This document shows, piece after piece, positions 14,903-23,217 of a stretch of 24,652 nt of DNA (the first letter of the stretch is position 1; every line of letters starts with the position of its first letter). The stretch is from Bryobacteraceae bacterium (GTDB taxonomy: Bacteria; Acidobacteriota; Terriglobia; Bryobacterales; Bryobacteraceae). The stretch lies in assembly GCA_025350445.1 (NCBI GenBank), contig JANXXV010000900.1, positions 1 to 24,652 of the forward strand. Direction: 5' to 3'. The notes beneath the pieces were generated by a model. The model saw only the letters and a list, made by a program, of their open reading frames with translations, was not told the DNA's origin and searched no databases. The position numbers and the translations under genes are program-made.

Positions 14903-14922
14903 CCGGCGGACTGGGCCGCCGG
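14903..14922 (-). terminator. Terminator-like hairpin after TonB-dependent receptor 2
   Basis: A perfect 7-bp stem CCGGCGG-ACTGGG-CCGCCGG lies 27 bp beyond the stop of the minus-strand receptor gene. On that strand it is followed by GTTCCTCTTTCGCTT, a weak T-rich tail. Confidence 0.5.
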
Positions 14923-14949
14923 AAGCGGGTCCGTTTTGCGCGGTCTTCT

Positions 14950-17900
14950 TTAGAAGAGAATCTTCATCGCCAACTGAATTGTTCGCGGCGAAGACCACTC
15001 CGCCGTAACCTGGCCGAACGCACTGCTGCTGGGCGTGGTGTTCGGGCCCAAAAACTGCGGATGATTAAACGCATTGATTCCCTCCGCGCGTAACTGCACC
15101 TGAAACCGTTCGCGGATTAGCGTGTTCTTGATCAGTCCCAAGTCAATGTTGTTTGTGCCGGCTGCGCGGATTCCTGAAAAGCGGCTGCTCAATTTCTGCA
15201 GATTCGAAGCAGGTTGCGCCGCTGAGTTGCGCTCAAAGCCGGCGTCCACATTGAACCAGCGGTCCACGGTGCGCTGACCGTCCGGGATTACAATGTTCGC
15301 CAGATTCCCATTGAATATTGCGTTACCAAAGCCCAGCGGCGGACCGGTCTGCGCCTGGTAGATCGCGGATGCCTGCCAACCGCTGATTGCCTTGGAAGCG
15401 AATCCCTTCCACGTTCCGCCCCAGACCTTGCCTTTCCCGAACGGAAGCTCATAAACCCCCGATATCGCGAGCCGGTGGGTGCGGTCCTGGTCTGAGATCA
15501 CTTTCTCGGGCATGGGATCGCCGGCGTTTAAGTAAGTGCGTGCTTCCATCAGCTTCGACCATGTCCAGGAGACCGTCGTCATGAAGCCGGCGGAATATCG
15601 CTTTTCAAACCGCGTCTGCATGGAGTGATACCACGAGTAGCCTTGGTTTGTATCCATCATCACGCCGGTGAACTGCGGGTACGGAAGCAACAACTGCGAT
15701 CGGGCCACAGTGGTTCCTGCCAGGCTGGTCCCCGGGAGCAAGGGATAGAAAGGATTCGGTACCTGCGCATTGAGCAGGTTAATAGTTGGCTGGTCACGGA
15801 CTGCCGACGTGCTCAAGTATTGATCGGGCAGCGCGTCCAGGTTGCGGCTGATCCGCTGCCGCACCCCTCGGTTTCCGGCGTAAGAAACTTCCAGCACCGA
15901 TCCGCCCGGCAAACTGCGCTGCACCGCGAATTGCCAGCGTGCCATATAGGGCGCACTCAGGTTTGGATTGAAGAAGCTTACGCTCTGCCCGAGGTTCGTG
16001 CTCAAACCGTTGCCCGCGCCTACAGAAGGCAGCAGGCCATTCGGAAACGGATTTGCCAATGTCCCCAGGTAGTGCTGGCCGTTGTCGAGCGACGGGACCA
16101 ACTGCGTAGTCTGCGTGAAGCCCGTCTGAATCACATCGAAGTTCGGAACTCCGTTGGGCTCGAAATAGATGCCGAAGCCGGCGCGGATCACCGTCAACGG
16201 CGTGAGGGAATAAGCCAGACCGGCGCGCGGCATGAAATTCTTCTTGTTGTACTTCCAAAGCGTCCGCGGGTTCCCGTTCACATTGGCGAAAGTAAGGCCG
16301 CCCATCACGTGGAACTGATCGGGGGAAACCTGCGGGATGGGGCCGGCGGCGTAAGCAGCCTTGACGGCGGCCTGAATTGGACTCGCCGCACTGAAATCGA
16401 ATCCCTCGACGCTGCGGTCGAACCGCTCCGTCATGGGAGACGGCAATTCATAACGGAGCCCCATGCTGAGGGTCAGGTTGCGGCTGACCTTCCAGTCGTC
16501 CTGGAAGTAGGCGGCAAGAATCTTCGCCTGCTCGGCGTAGTTAGCACTCACGGGGAGACTGCCGCTGGTGGGCAGTCCATATAGCAGGCTGGCGAGCCCC
16601 TGACCCATGGGTGAACTGCCGGAGGTATCGAACGGTCCGCGAGTCCAGTTAGTGCCGAAAGTGAGTGTTCCGGAAGATGTGCCGAGGTCGGTGGAGTTCC
16701 TTTTATAAATTCGATACCCGAGGCCTCCGCGGATGGTGTGCGTGCCATGGATCTTCGTCAAATTCACCGCGAAATCGTGGGCGTCTACCGGGTTCCAGCT
16801 CTGGTTTTGTACTGAGAAGGACGAGTATCCGGTGGTATCGATACGCGGGAGCCGCAACAGGCGATGGTCAATTGCATTGATCTGGTTGATGAAGGTGGAC
16901 GAGAATCCCAAGCCTGCCAGATCCCAGCCCGCCTGATCGGGGACCAGACCATCAATGTACCGGGTGTAGCTATAGCGGGTGTTAATGAAGAACTCGGGGG
17001 ATACGGTGTAAATGTGATCGATGGCAGCGCCCCGATTGTATCGGGAAAGCAGGTGGCCGACCGCGTCGTGATGGCGCTGGTCCTGTATTCGCAGGTTCCT
17101 GGTGACATCCGCGCGCACAAAGAAGCGCTGCTTCTCTGAAATGGTGTGGTCGATCTTTACGATGTGGTTGAAGAAGGTGTCGTGGGAGTTTCTGCCGTTG
17201 GTGTAGTTGTTGACCCCATCGATATTTCCGGGAAGGTTCGGATTATCGAAGAGAGCGGCGGCTTTGGCGCCCGCGGGGCTGATCCGGCTGGCCGGGATAC
17301 GGTTGTTGGGCAGCGGTTGGCGGCTGTAGAGGCCGCCCGCGGCGGGGGCAATGGAGTATGGGTCGTAGATCTGATACTTCGCGCCCAGCGAAAGCAGGTT
17401 TGAGAAATCACCGGCTCTTTGGGCCGCCGTGGGCACCGCTTCATAGCCGATGGAGACCGGGTCGAAGGTCCGGATGCCTTCGTAACCGTACATGAAAAAT
17501 GTCTTGTTACGCCCGTCGTAGAGCTTGGGAATGACGACAGGACCACTCACGCTGCCTCCCCATCGATGTGATTTAAACGCAATCTTGGGCGAACCAACGC
17601 GGTTCAGGAAGAAGCGGTTCGCGTAGAAGAGCGGGTTCTGGTTGAAATAATACGTTTGGCCGTGAAGCTCATTCGTTCCGGATTTCAAGCTCATGTTGAC
17701 GGTGACTCCGCTCATGTAGCCATAACCCGCATCGAACGATGCCGTCTGCACCTTCACCTCCTGCACAACACCCGGCGGCGGCGAATAGGCGAACCCGGCG
17801 TTGGCGTTATTCATGGCGCCGTCAAGCAGGAATTGGGCAGTGCCGATTCGCGTGCCATCGCCCGCGATCGCCGAGCCCGACCCTGTGTCGAACGGGCGAA

Positions 17901-18417
17901 CGTCCTTGGGAAACGATGGCATGAAGAGGACGCCCGGAGACAGCGCGGCCATCGGCATCACGTTGCCGGTCAGCGATGGCAGATCGAGAACAGCCTTGCT
18001 GCTTAGCACCTGGCCCATGGATGTGGTGGAGGTATCAAGCAGCGGCGTATCCGCTGTGATCTGGACGCTTTCCGTGGATTGGCCGAGTTCCAGCGCAACG
18101 TCTATGGTGATGCGCTCATCCACGCGCACCTGAATTTGAGACCGCAGCGATTTCTTGAAGCCGGCAGCTTCCACGCTCAGCGAGTATGGGCCTGGAATCA
18201 GGAATGGCAGCAGGAAGTCACCGGTGGCGTTGGAAGGAGAAGACGTGTGCACACCCGTCGCAGTATTGGTTGCCGTTACCGCGGCGCCGGCGATGGCCGA
18301 TCCGCTGGGGTCGGTGACACGCCCTAGAATTGCGCTCGGGGCCTGCTGCGCCGACATCTGCATTGGCGCTACGAAAAGCGCGCCGATGATCAGGTATTTC
18401 GCTTTCCGGACTTGCAT
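14950..18417 (-). CDS. TonB-dependent receptor 2, Oar-like with carboxypeptidase-regulatory-like domain
   Basis: 1155 residues. ATG 18417 has GGAGG five to six bases upstream. The signal peptide MQVRKAKYLIIGALFVAPMQ ends at SAQQ. The CarboxypepD_reg-like domain spans about 27-115 (AILGRVTDPSGSAIAGAAVT to VALELGQSTESVQI). The plug follows (VLDLPSLTGNVMPMAALSPGV, GDGTRIGTAQFLLDGAMNN, VQTASFDAGYGYMSGVTVNMSLKSGTNELHG). The barrel runs to the end and closes with RTIQLAMKILF, an outer-membrane C-terminal signature with final Phe. It differs from receptor 1 in the plug (no LPLNGRN motif), so it belongs to another subgroup. It stands alone, divergent from the PSCyt/PSD1 gene at 18860, and a terminator-like hairpin follows it. 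The ligand is unknown; a glycan, peptide or other bulky ligand is plausible. Confidence 0.95.
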   Translation of the reverse strand: MQVRKAKYLIIGALFVAPMQMSAQQAPSAILGRVTDPSGSAIAGAAVTATNTATGVHTSSPSNATGDFLLPFLIPGPYSLSVEAAGFKKSLRSQIQVRVDERITIDVALELGQSTESVQITADTPLLDTSTTSMGQVLSSKAVLDLPSLTGNVMPMAALSPGVLFMPSFPKDVRPFDTGSGSAIAGDGTRIGTAQFLLDGAMNNANAGFAYSPPPGVVQEVKVQTASFDAGYGYMSGVTVNMSLKSGTNELHGQTYYFNQNPLFYANRFFLNRVGSPKIAFKSHRWGGSVSGPVVIPKLYDGRNKTFFMYGYEGIRTFDPVSIGYEAVPTAAQRAGDFSNLLSLGAKYQIYDPYSIAPAAGGLYSRQPLPNNRIPASRISPAGAKAAALFDNPNLPGNIDGVNNYTNGRNSHDTFFNHIVKIDHTISEKQRFFVRADVTRNLRIQDQRHHDAVGHLLSRYNRGAAIDHIYTVSPEFFINTRYSYTRYIDGLVPDQAGWDLAGLGFSSTFINQINAIDHRLLRLPRIDTTGYSSFSVQNQSWNPVDAHDFAVNLTKIHGTHTIRGGLGYRIYKRNSTDLGTSSGTLTFGTNWTRGPFDTSGSSPMGQGLASLLYGLPTSGSLPVSANYAEQAKILAAYFQDDWKVSRNLTLSMGLRYELPSPMTERFDRSVEGFDFSAASPIQAAVKAAYAAGPIPQVSPDQFHVMGGLTFANVNGNPRTLWKYNKKNFMPRAGLAYSLTPLTVIRAGFGIYFEPNGVPNFDVIQTGFTQTTQLVPSLDNGQHYLGTLANPFPNGLLPSVGAGNGLSTNLGQSVSFFNPNLSAPYMARWQFAVQRSLPGGSVLEVSYAGNRGVRQRISRNLDALPDQYLSTSAVRDQPTINLLNAQVPNPFYPLLPGTSLAGTTVARSQLLLPYPQFTGVMMDTNQGYSWYHSMQTRFEKRYSAGFMTTVSWTWSKLMEARTYLNAGDPMPEKVISDQDRTHRLAISGVYELPFGKGKVWGGTWKGFASKAISGWQASAIYQAQTGPPLGFGNAIFNGNLANIVIPDGQRTVDRWFNVDAGFERNSAAQPASNLQKLSSRFSGIRAAGTNNIDLGLIKNTLIRERFQVQLRAEGINAFNHPQFLGPNTTPSSSAFGQVTAEWSSPRTIQLAMKILF

Positions 18418-18550
18418 GCAAACCTCCGACGTTGACCCCGGCGACAGCTATGTTTGGTGTGTCTGAGATGCTATCACATTGGCTTAGTGAAGCGCCAATC
18501 AAAGGGTAGATGAGTATCAGGGCCATGCTCCGGGTGCGGAAGGCGCTGGT

Positions 18551-18588
18551 CTTGGTGAGCTCGGGGCAGACACTGCCGAGTCACCAGG
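18551..18588. other. Long bulged hairpin
   Basis: CTTGGTGA-(G)-CTC-(GG)-GGCAG, then loop ACA, then CTGCC-GAG-TCACCAGG. This gives 16 pairs (one T-G) with one- and two-base bulges on the left arm. There is no T-run after it on either strand, so it is not an ordinary terminator. Confidence 0.55.
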
Positions 18589-18807
18589 ATGTGAGACGGA
18601 ACGAAGCGGAATCCGGTTCGCTGGCCTTAATTTCACGACCGCTTCGCCAGCCGCCGCGTCGCTTTTCCACCAACTCCGTGGAAGCTGAGCTTCTCCAAAA
18701 TTTTCGCACAAAGATTTAAATTTATCGCCAGTTTACCGCGGTCACGTTCCTCGTCTTAGAGGAAGCGAATTCCCGCTGCAGCGTCGCCGGGCATCAGACA
18801 ATTCCGC

Positions 18808-18837
18808 TTGACACCTCTGCCTAGGAAGTGACATAGT
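18808..18837 (+). promoter_or_regulatory. Promoter of the PSCyt/PSD1-DUF1501-receptor unit
   Basis: TTGACA (18808-18813), an 18-base spacer and CATAGT (18832-18837). The transcript would start about 18844. The leader is then only about 16 bases, with GGGAAAGGG at its beginning as the only ribosome-site candidate. Confidence 0.45.
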
Positions 18838-18859
18838 CCTGGGAAAGGGCTGCCGGTCA

Positions 18860-21733
18860 ATGTTGACAAAAGTATCGTTTCTCTTCTTGGGCGTAACAAC
18901 GTTTGGATGGGCCCAAGGAGATTCCGCGGGATTCTTTGAAACACGGATCCGCCCGGTGCTGGCGAACAAATGCTACTCGTGCCACACGAGCACAAAGCTG
19001 GGCGGGCTCGAACTCGACTCTCGCGCGAGCTTGTTACAGGGCGGCAAGTCCGGTCCGGGCTTCGTTCCGGGCAAGCCTTCCGAGAGTCTGCTGATGAAGG
19101 CCGTCAGGCAAACCGGCTCGCGTCTTAAAATGCCGATGGGAGGCGCGAAGCTGAACGATGAAGAGATTGCCGACTTGGCCCATTGGATCGAAATAGGAGC
19201 GCCGTGGCCCGAAAGCATGCAGCCGGGTTCGACCAGAAAGGCCCAAAAAGGCTTTGTACTTACTCCCGAAAAGCGAGCGCTTTGGTCGCTCCAGCCAGTG
19301 CGGAAACCCGACCTGCCTCTGGTGAAGGATTCGGCTTGGGTGAAAACGCCAGTCGACAATTTCGTCCTGGCCCAGTTGGAACAACGCGGGTTGAAACCGC
19401 TGGGGCCGGCCAGCCGCCGGGTTCTGATCCGCCGCGCCACATATGACCTGACGGGCCTGCCGCCGACGCCCGAGGAAATTGAAGCTTTCGAAAATGATAC
19501 GGCCTCCAATGCATTCGCCAAGCTGGTCGATCGCCTGCTGGCATCTCCGCATTACGGCGAGCGATGGGGACGGCACTGGCTGGATGTGGCGCGTTACACG
19601 GATGGAGACGGGCCGGAGGATAAACCCAAGCCGAAGGCGAGGGGAGCAAGAGGGATGACGTTCACAGGATTCGGAATGACCCGTGACGGTTACGCGAATA
19701 CCTGGCGGTACCGTGATTGGGTGATTGACGCGTTCAATCGCGACATGCCGTATGACACCTTCGTCAAAGCGCAGATCGCCGCCGACCTGCTGCCGGGAAA
19801 CAAGCAGGAATCCCAGCAACTGCTTCCTGGTCTTGGGCTGTTCGGTCTCGGCCCCTGGAACACAGGCGATTGCGTGGTTTACAGCGAATCCCGGGCGGAA
19901 GAGCGCGACTCCCAGATCGACGTTCTGTCCAAGGGTTTCCTCGGCCTGACTGTGACATGTGCGCGTTGTCACGACCATAAATACGATCCGATTTCGCAGA
20001 AGGACTACTATGCTCTGGGCGGCGTCTTCAACGCTTCCGGCTACGCTGAATACAATCTGGCGCCGGACGATCAAGTCACAAAGGCCCAGGCGTATCAAGC
20101 GAAAGTGCGGGCCAAACAAGGCGCCGTCGGCGAATTCCTGGAAACGAGCGCGGTTGACGTAGCGGAGTCGCTTGCGCGGCAGACTTCCCGCTACATGCTG
20201 GTCAGCCGTAAAGTCCTCCAAAGCAAATCCAAATTCGACCCGGCTGCGGTTGCGGCCGAAGAGAGACTGGATCCGCAGGTGCTGCAGCGGTGGGTCAAGT
20301 ACCTCTTAACGAAAGAGAGACAGCATCCGCATCTGCGAGATTGGGATACGTTGCCGGCGCATGGCGGGAGTGATGCGGAAGCGCAGCGTCTGGCCGGACA
20401 ATTTCAGAAGCTGGTGCTCGCGATCATCGCCGAAAAGAGAGACGTCGAAGCGGCCAATCGGGAATTGAAGAAGAATTACAAGCCCGATCCCAATGAAGCT
20501 AGTGTTCTGCTGCCTGGCGACCTGATGCAATTCGAGCTGTTTCAGTTCAAGCACAATCTAATCGAAAAAGTGATCGCGCAGAACAGTTATTACGTCTGGC
20601 TGGACGTAGTGCAGGGGCCGCCAGCCGGCCGGATTGACGACTACGGCAAGCGAAACGGAATTCTTGAATTCAAGGATGAAGAACTGCTGCGGTTCTTCAC
20701 CCCCGATCAAAAGGCCAAATTGGAATCGCTCGAACAGGAAGTCGAGGCCCTCCGGAAGACCGCACCGCCGGACTATCCGTACGTGATGGGACTCGGAGAT
20801 ACGTCGAAACCGGCCAACATGAAGCTGAACTTTCGAGGCAACCCGAACAACCTGGGACCGGAAATTGCGCGTGGTTTCCCGGCGGTCTTGGCGGGTACCG
20901 ATCGGGATCCGGCGCCATTCACGCAGGGCAGCGGAAGGCTGCAGTTGGCGGAAGCAATCGTGCGCCATCCACTGGCGGCAAGGGTAATGGCGAATCGCAT
21001 CTGGATGGAGCATTTCGGCCGCGGCATTGTGGCCACTACCACTAACTTCGGAGTGATGGGCGAGAGGCCATCCCATCCGGAACTGCTGGATTACCTGGCC
21101 AAGCGTTTCGAGGAGAGCAAGTGGTCGATCAAGGCCATGCATCGCGAAATCATGCTTTCCTCCACTTATCAGTTGAGCTATGGAAACGCCGGCAAGAACA
21201 CGGCCGCCGATCCCGATAACCGCCTGTTGTGGCGAGCCAATCTGCGCCGTCTGGATGCGGAGGAACTGCGCGATTCGCTGCTGTTTGTTGCCGGGGCCCT
21301 TGATGAGCGGTTGGGGGGACCGGGCCAGAGCCTGAACGAGCCGAACAACAAGAAGCGCACCGTTTACGGCAGGATCTCCCGCGGTAACCCGAATCGCGTG
21401 CTGCGTCTTTTCGACTTTCCGGATCCGAACGGCGGAATTGATCAGAGAAGCGCCACCAACATTCCGCTGCAAGGACTCTTTTTCATGAATAGCGATCTGA
21501 TCTGGCAGGAGGCGGGCGTGGTGGCCAGCCGGTTGGGCATTGAAGAAGGGGATGCTGTTTCCATACAGAAGGCGTATCGGCTGTTGTTCGGGCGGCAAGC
21601 CAGACCGGAAGAAGTGCAAGCCGCGGTTGAATTCCTGGCCTCCGCCGGCAATGGCGCCGGCGACAGGCAGCCGGCATGGCAGCAATTCACTCAGGCCCTG
21701 CTCAGTTCCGGAGAGTTCAACTACATCAACTGA
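18860..21733 (+). CDS. PSCyt1 - DUF1549 - DUF1553 (PSD1) cytochrome-like exported protein, second copy
   Basis: 957 residues. The signal peptide MLTKVSFLFLGVTTFGWAQG is followed by one PSCyt1 domain with CYSCH (38-42) and a later possible Met ligand in LKMPMGG (M91). DUF1549 starts near 163 (TPVDNFVLAQLEQRG) and includes YDLTGLPPTPEEI, LLASPHYGERWGRHWLDVARY and CARCHDHKYDPI (CxxCH at 367-371). A lysine- and glycine-rich insert (about 252-275) sits in this domain. DUF1553 spans roughly 690-940 (HPLAARVMANRIWMEHFGRGI, PSHPELLDYLAKRFEESKWSIKAMHREIMLSSTYQLS). It ends SSGEFNYIN, like its paralogue (NSAEFLYVD). It is first of three plus-strand genes; the DUF1501 gene starts 8 bp after its stop. A periplasmic redox or degradative role is likely but unproven. 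Confidence 0.95.
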   Translation: MLTKVSFLFLGVTTFGWAQGDSAGFFETRIRPVLANKCYSCHTSTKLGGLELDSRASLLQGGKSGPGFVPGKPSESLLMKAVRQTGSRLKMPMGGAKLNDEEIADLAHWIEIGAPWPESMQPGSTRKAQKGFVLTPEKRALWSLQPVRKPDLPLVKDSAWVKTPVDNFVLAQLEQRGLKPLGPASRRVLIRRATYDLTGLPPTPEEIEAFENDTASNAFAKLVDRLLASPHYGERWGRHWLDVARYTDGDGPEDKPKPKARGARGMTFTGFGMTRDGYANTWRYRDWVIDAFNRDMPYDTFVKAQIAADLLPGNKQESQQLLPGLGLFGLGPWNTGDCVVYSESRAEERDSQIDVLSKGFLGLTVTCARCHDHKYDPISQKDYYALGGVFNASGYAEYNLAPDDQVTKAQAYQAKVRAKQGAVGEFLETSAVDVAESLARQTSRYMLVSRKVLQSKSKFDPAAVAAEERLDPQVLQRWVKYLLTKERQHPHLRDWDTLPAHGGSDAEAQRLAGQFQKLVLAIIAEKRDVEAANRELKKNYKPDPNEASVLLPGDLMQFELFQFKHNLIEKVIAQNSYYVWLDVVQGPPAGRIDDYGKRNGILEFKDEELLRFFTPDQKAKLESLEQEVEALRKTAPPDYPYVMGLGDTSKPANMKLNFRGNPNNLGPEIARGFPAVLAGTDRDPAPFTQGSGRLQLAEAIVRHPLAARVMANRIWMEHFGRGIVATTTNFGVMGERPSHPELLDYLAKRFEESKWSIKAMHREIMLSSTYQLSYGNAGKNTAADPDNRLLWRANLRRLDAEELRDSLLFVAGALDERLGGPGQSLNEPNNKKRTVYGRISRGNPNRVLRLFDFPDPNGGIDQRSATNIPLQGLFFMNSDLIWQEAGVVASRLGIEEGDAVSIQKAYRLLFGRQARPEEVQAAVEFLASAGNGAGDRQPAWQQFTQALLSSGEFNYIN

Positions 21734-21741
21734 CCGTCATT

Positions 21742-23169
21742 ATGGACAAACCAAATCCTTCTCACATCATGGGCCGTCCAATCAGCCGCCGCCAGGCGCT
21801 GGGAATGGTCGGCGCCGGCTTCGGGTTGGTTGGCCTGGCGGGCAGCGCGTCAAGCACTTCGCTCCAGGCCGCCAGTGTTGCCGGTCCAGCTTCGCCGCTG
21901 GCTCCCAAATCACCGCAATTTCCCGCCAAAGCGAAGCGCGTGATCTATCTTTTCCTAAGCGGCGGGCTGTCTCACATAGACTCTTTCGACCGCAAGCCGC
22001 TGCTTGATAAGTACGACGGCAAGCCCATGCCGTATGCCAAGCCGGAAACCCAATTCGCCACCGGGAACCTGATGCGCTCGCCGTTTGAATGGAAGCAATA
22101 TGGGCAGAACGGAACATGGGTAAGCGAGCTTTTTCCCAATGTCGGACCGATGATCGACGACTTTACACTCATCCGGTCCATGTATACCGACATTCCCAAT
22201 CATCCTCCTTCGCAGTTGATGATGACCACGGGTTTCAGCAGGCCCGGACGGCCCTCCATGGGATCGTGGGTGAGTTACGGCCTGGGTACGGAGAATCAGA
22301 ATCTGCCCGCATTTGTCGTGCTTGCGCCGGGCGGCGACAATACCCGCTGGAGCTCCGGCTTCCTGCCCGCCATCTACCAGGGCACCCTGGTTTCAGACGT
22401 GGAGAGCGATCCGCGGAAACAGATCCAGTACCTCTCCAACCCGCGTCTCAGCAGGGACCAGCAGCGGCGGGAGCTAGATTTCATCCGCGGCATGAACCAG
22501 CGGTTTTTGGGTGATCTTCAAAAGGCTCCTGAGCTTGAAGCCACCATTCAGTCCATGGAAGTTGCGTTTCGCATGCAGACCGAAGCTCCGGAGGTGTTCG
22601 ACATCCGGAAGGAAAGCAAGGCTACACTGGCGCGCTACGGCGAAGGCGATTTTGCGCGCGGCTGCCTAATGGCCCGCCGCCTGGTGGAGGCTGGTGTCCG
22701 CATGGTGCAGGTCTACTACGGCGTGAAGCAGGAGTGGGACCAGCACGAAGACATCATGGGACACAAAGAGCATGCGCGGAAGTGCGATCCGGCCATTGCC
22801 GCGCTGCTGCAGGATTTGAAAGAGCGGGGGCTGCTGGAAGACACGCTGGTGATTATCGGCACTGAATTCGGACGCACGCCGGTGGTAAACCTGGGCGGAT
22901 TCCAATCCATTCACAACGGACGCGACCACAATCACTATGGCTTCTCCGTGCTGCTGGCGGGCGGCGGCACGAAGCCCGGCCTGATCTACGGCGCAACGGA
23001 CGATTTCGGTTTCAAAGTGGCTAGGAATCCGATGCACGTGCATGACCTGCATGCCACCTGTCTGCATTTGCTCGGCTTCGATCATGAAAAACTGACCTAT
23101 CGTTATAGCGGCCGTGATTTTCGATTGACCGACGTGGAAGGCTCCGTCGTGAAAGACATACTGACCTAG
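21742..23169 (+). CDS. DUF1501 family exported protein, Tat signal
   Basis: 475 residues from ATG 21742 (MDKPNPSHIMGRPISRRQAL); ATG 21769 is an alternative, and the frame further upstream lies inside the preceding gene. The twin-arginine motif SRRQALGMVGAGFGLVGLAG directs Tat export. Signature blocks are VIYLFLSGGLSHIDSFDRKP, LFPNVGPMIDDFTLIRSMYT, PSMGSWVSYGLGTENQNLPA and CLMARRLVEAGVRMVQVYYG. Near the C-terminus come GTEFGRTPVVN, NGRDHNHYG and HVHDLHATCLHLLGFDHEKL, whose histidines and aspartates recall metal ligands of the alkaline phosphatase/sulfatase fold. Only 8 bp separate it from the PSCyt/PSD1 gene, and 48 bp from the receptor gene that follows. Tat export suggests folding, perhaps with a metal, before secretion. 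Confidence 0.95.
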   Translation: MDKPNPSHIMGRPISRRQALGMVGAGFGLVGLAGSASSTSLQAASVAGPASPLAPKSPQFPAKAKRVIYLFLSGGLSHIDSFDRKPLLDKYDGKPMPYAKPETQFATGNLMRSPFEWKQYGQNGTWVSELFPNVGPMIDDFTLIRSMYTDIPNHPPSQLMMTTGFSRPGRPSMGSWVSYGLGTENQNLPAFVVLAPGGDNTRWSSGFLPAIYQGTLVSDVESDPRKQIQYLSNPRLSRDQQRRELDFIRGMNQRFLGDLQKAPELEATIQSMEVAFRMQTEAPEVFDIRKESKATLARYGEGDFARGCLMARRLVEAGVRMVQVYYGVKQEWDQHEDIMGHKEHARKCDPAIAALLQDLKERGLLEDTLVIIGTEFGRTPVVNLGGFQSIHNGRDHNHYGFSVLLAGGGTKPGLIYGATDDFGFKVARNPMHVHDLHATCLHLLGFDHEKLTYRYSGRDFRLTDVEGSVVKDILT

Positions 23170-23217
23170 TCTGGTTAACCTCAGGCAGGTGAGCCACACA
23201 GTCGTCAAGGAGGCTGA

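Larger units (their letters stand above)
18418..18859. other. 442-bp divergent intergenic region, possible structured RNA
   Basis: No convincing gene is seen. The left end must hold the receptor 2 promoter, which is not clear; an inverted repeat ATTGGC/GCCAAT with a 10-bp gap (18478-18499) lies there. The middle holds a long hairpin (18551-18588) and another 6-bp inverted pair GCTGGC/GCCAGC in 18610-18660. The right end holds the promoter of the PSCyt/PSD1 gene. Confidence 0.5.

Noticed and set aside
20558..21685. Long minus-strand open frame (375 codons) opposite the second PSCyt/PSD1 gene
   Set aside because: Antisense shadow of a well-supported gene; similar frames at 19034-20221 and 15625-16584 were dropped for the same reason.
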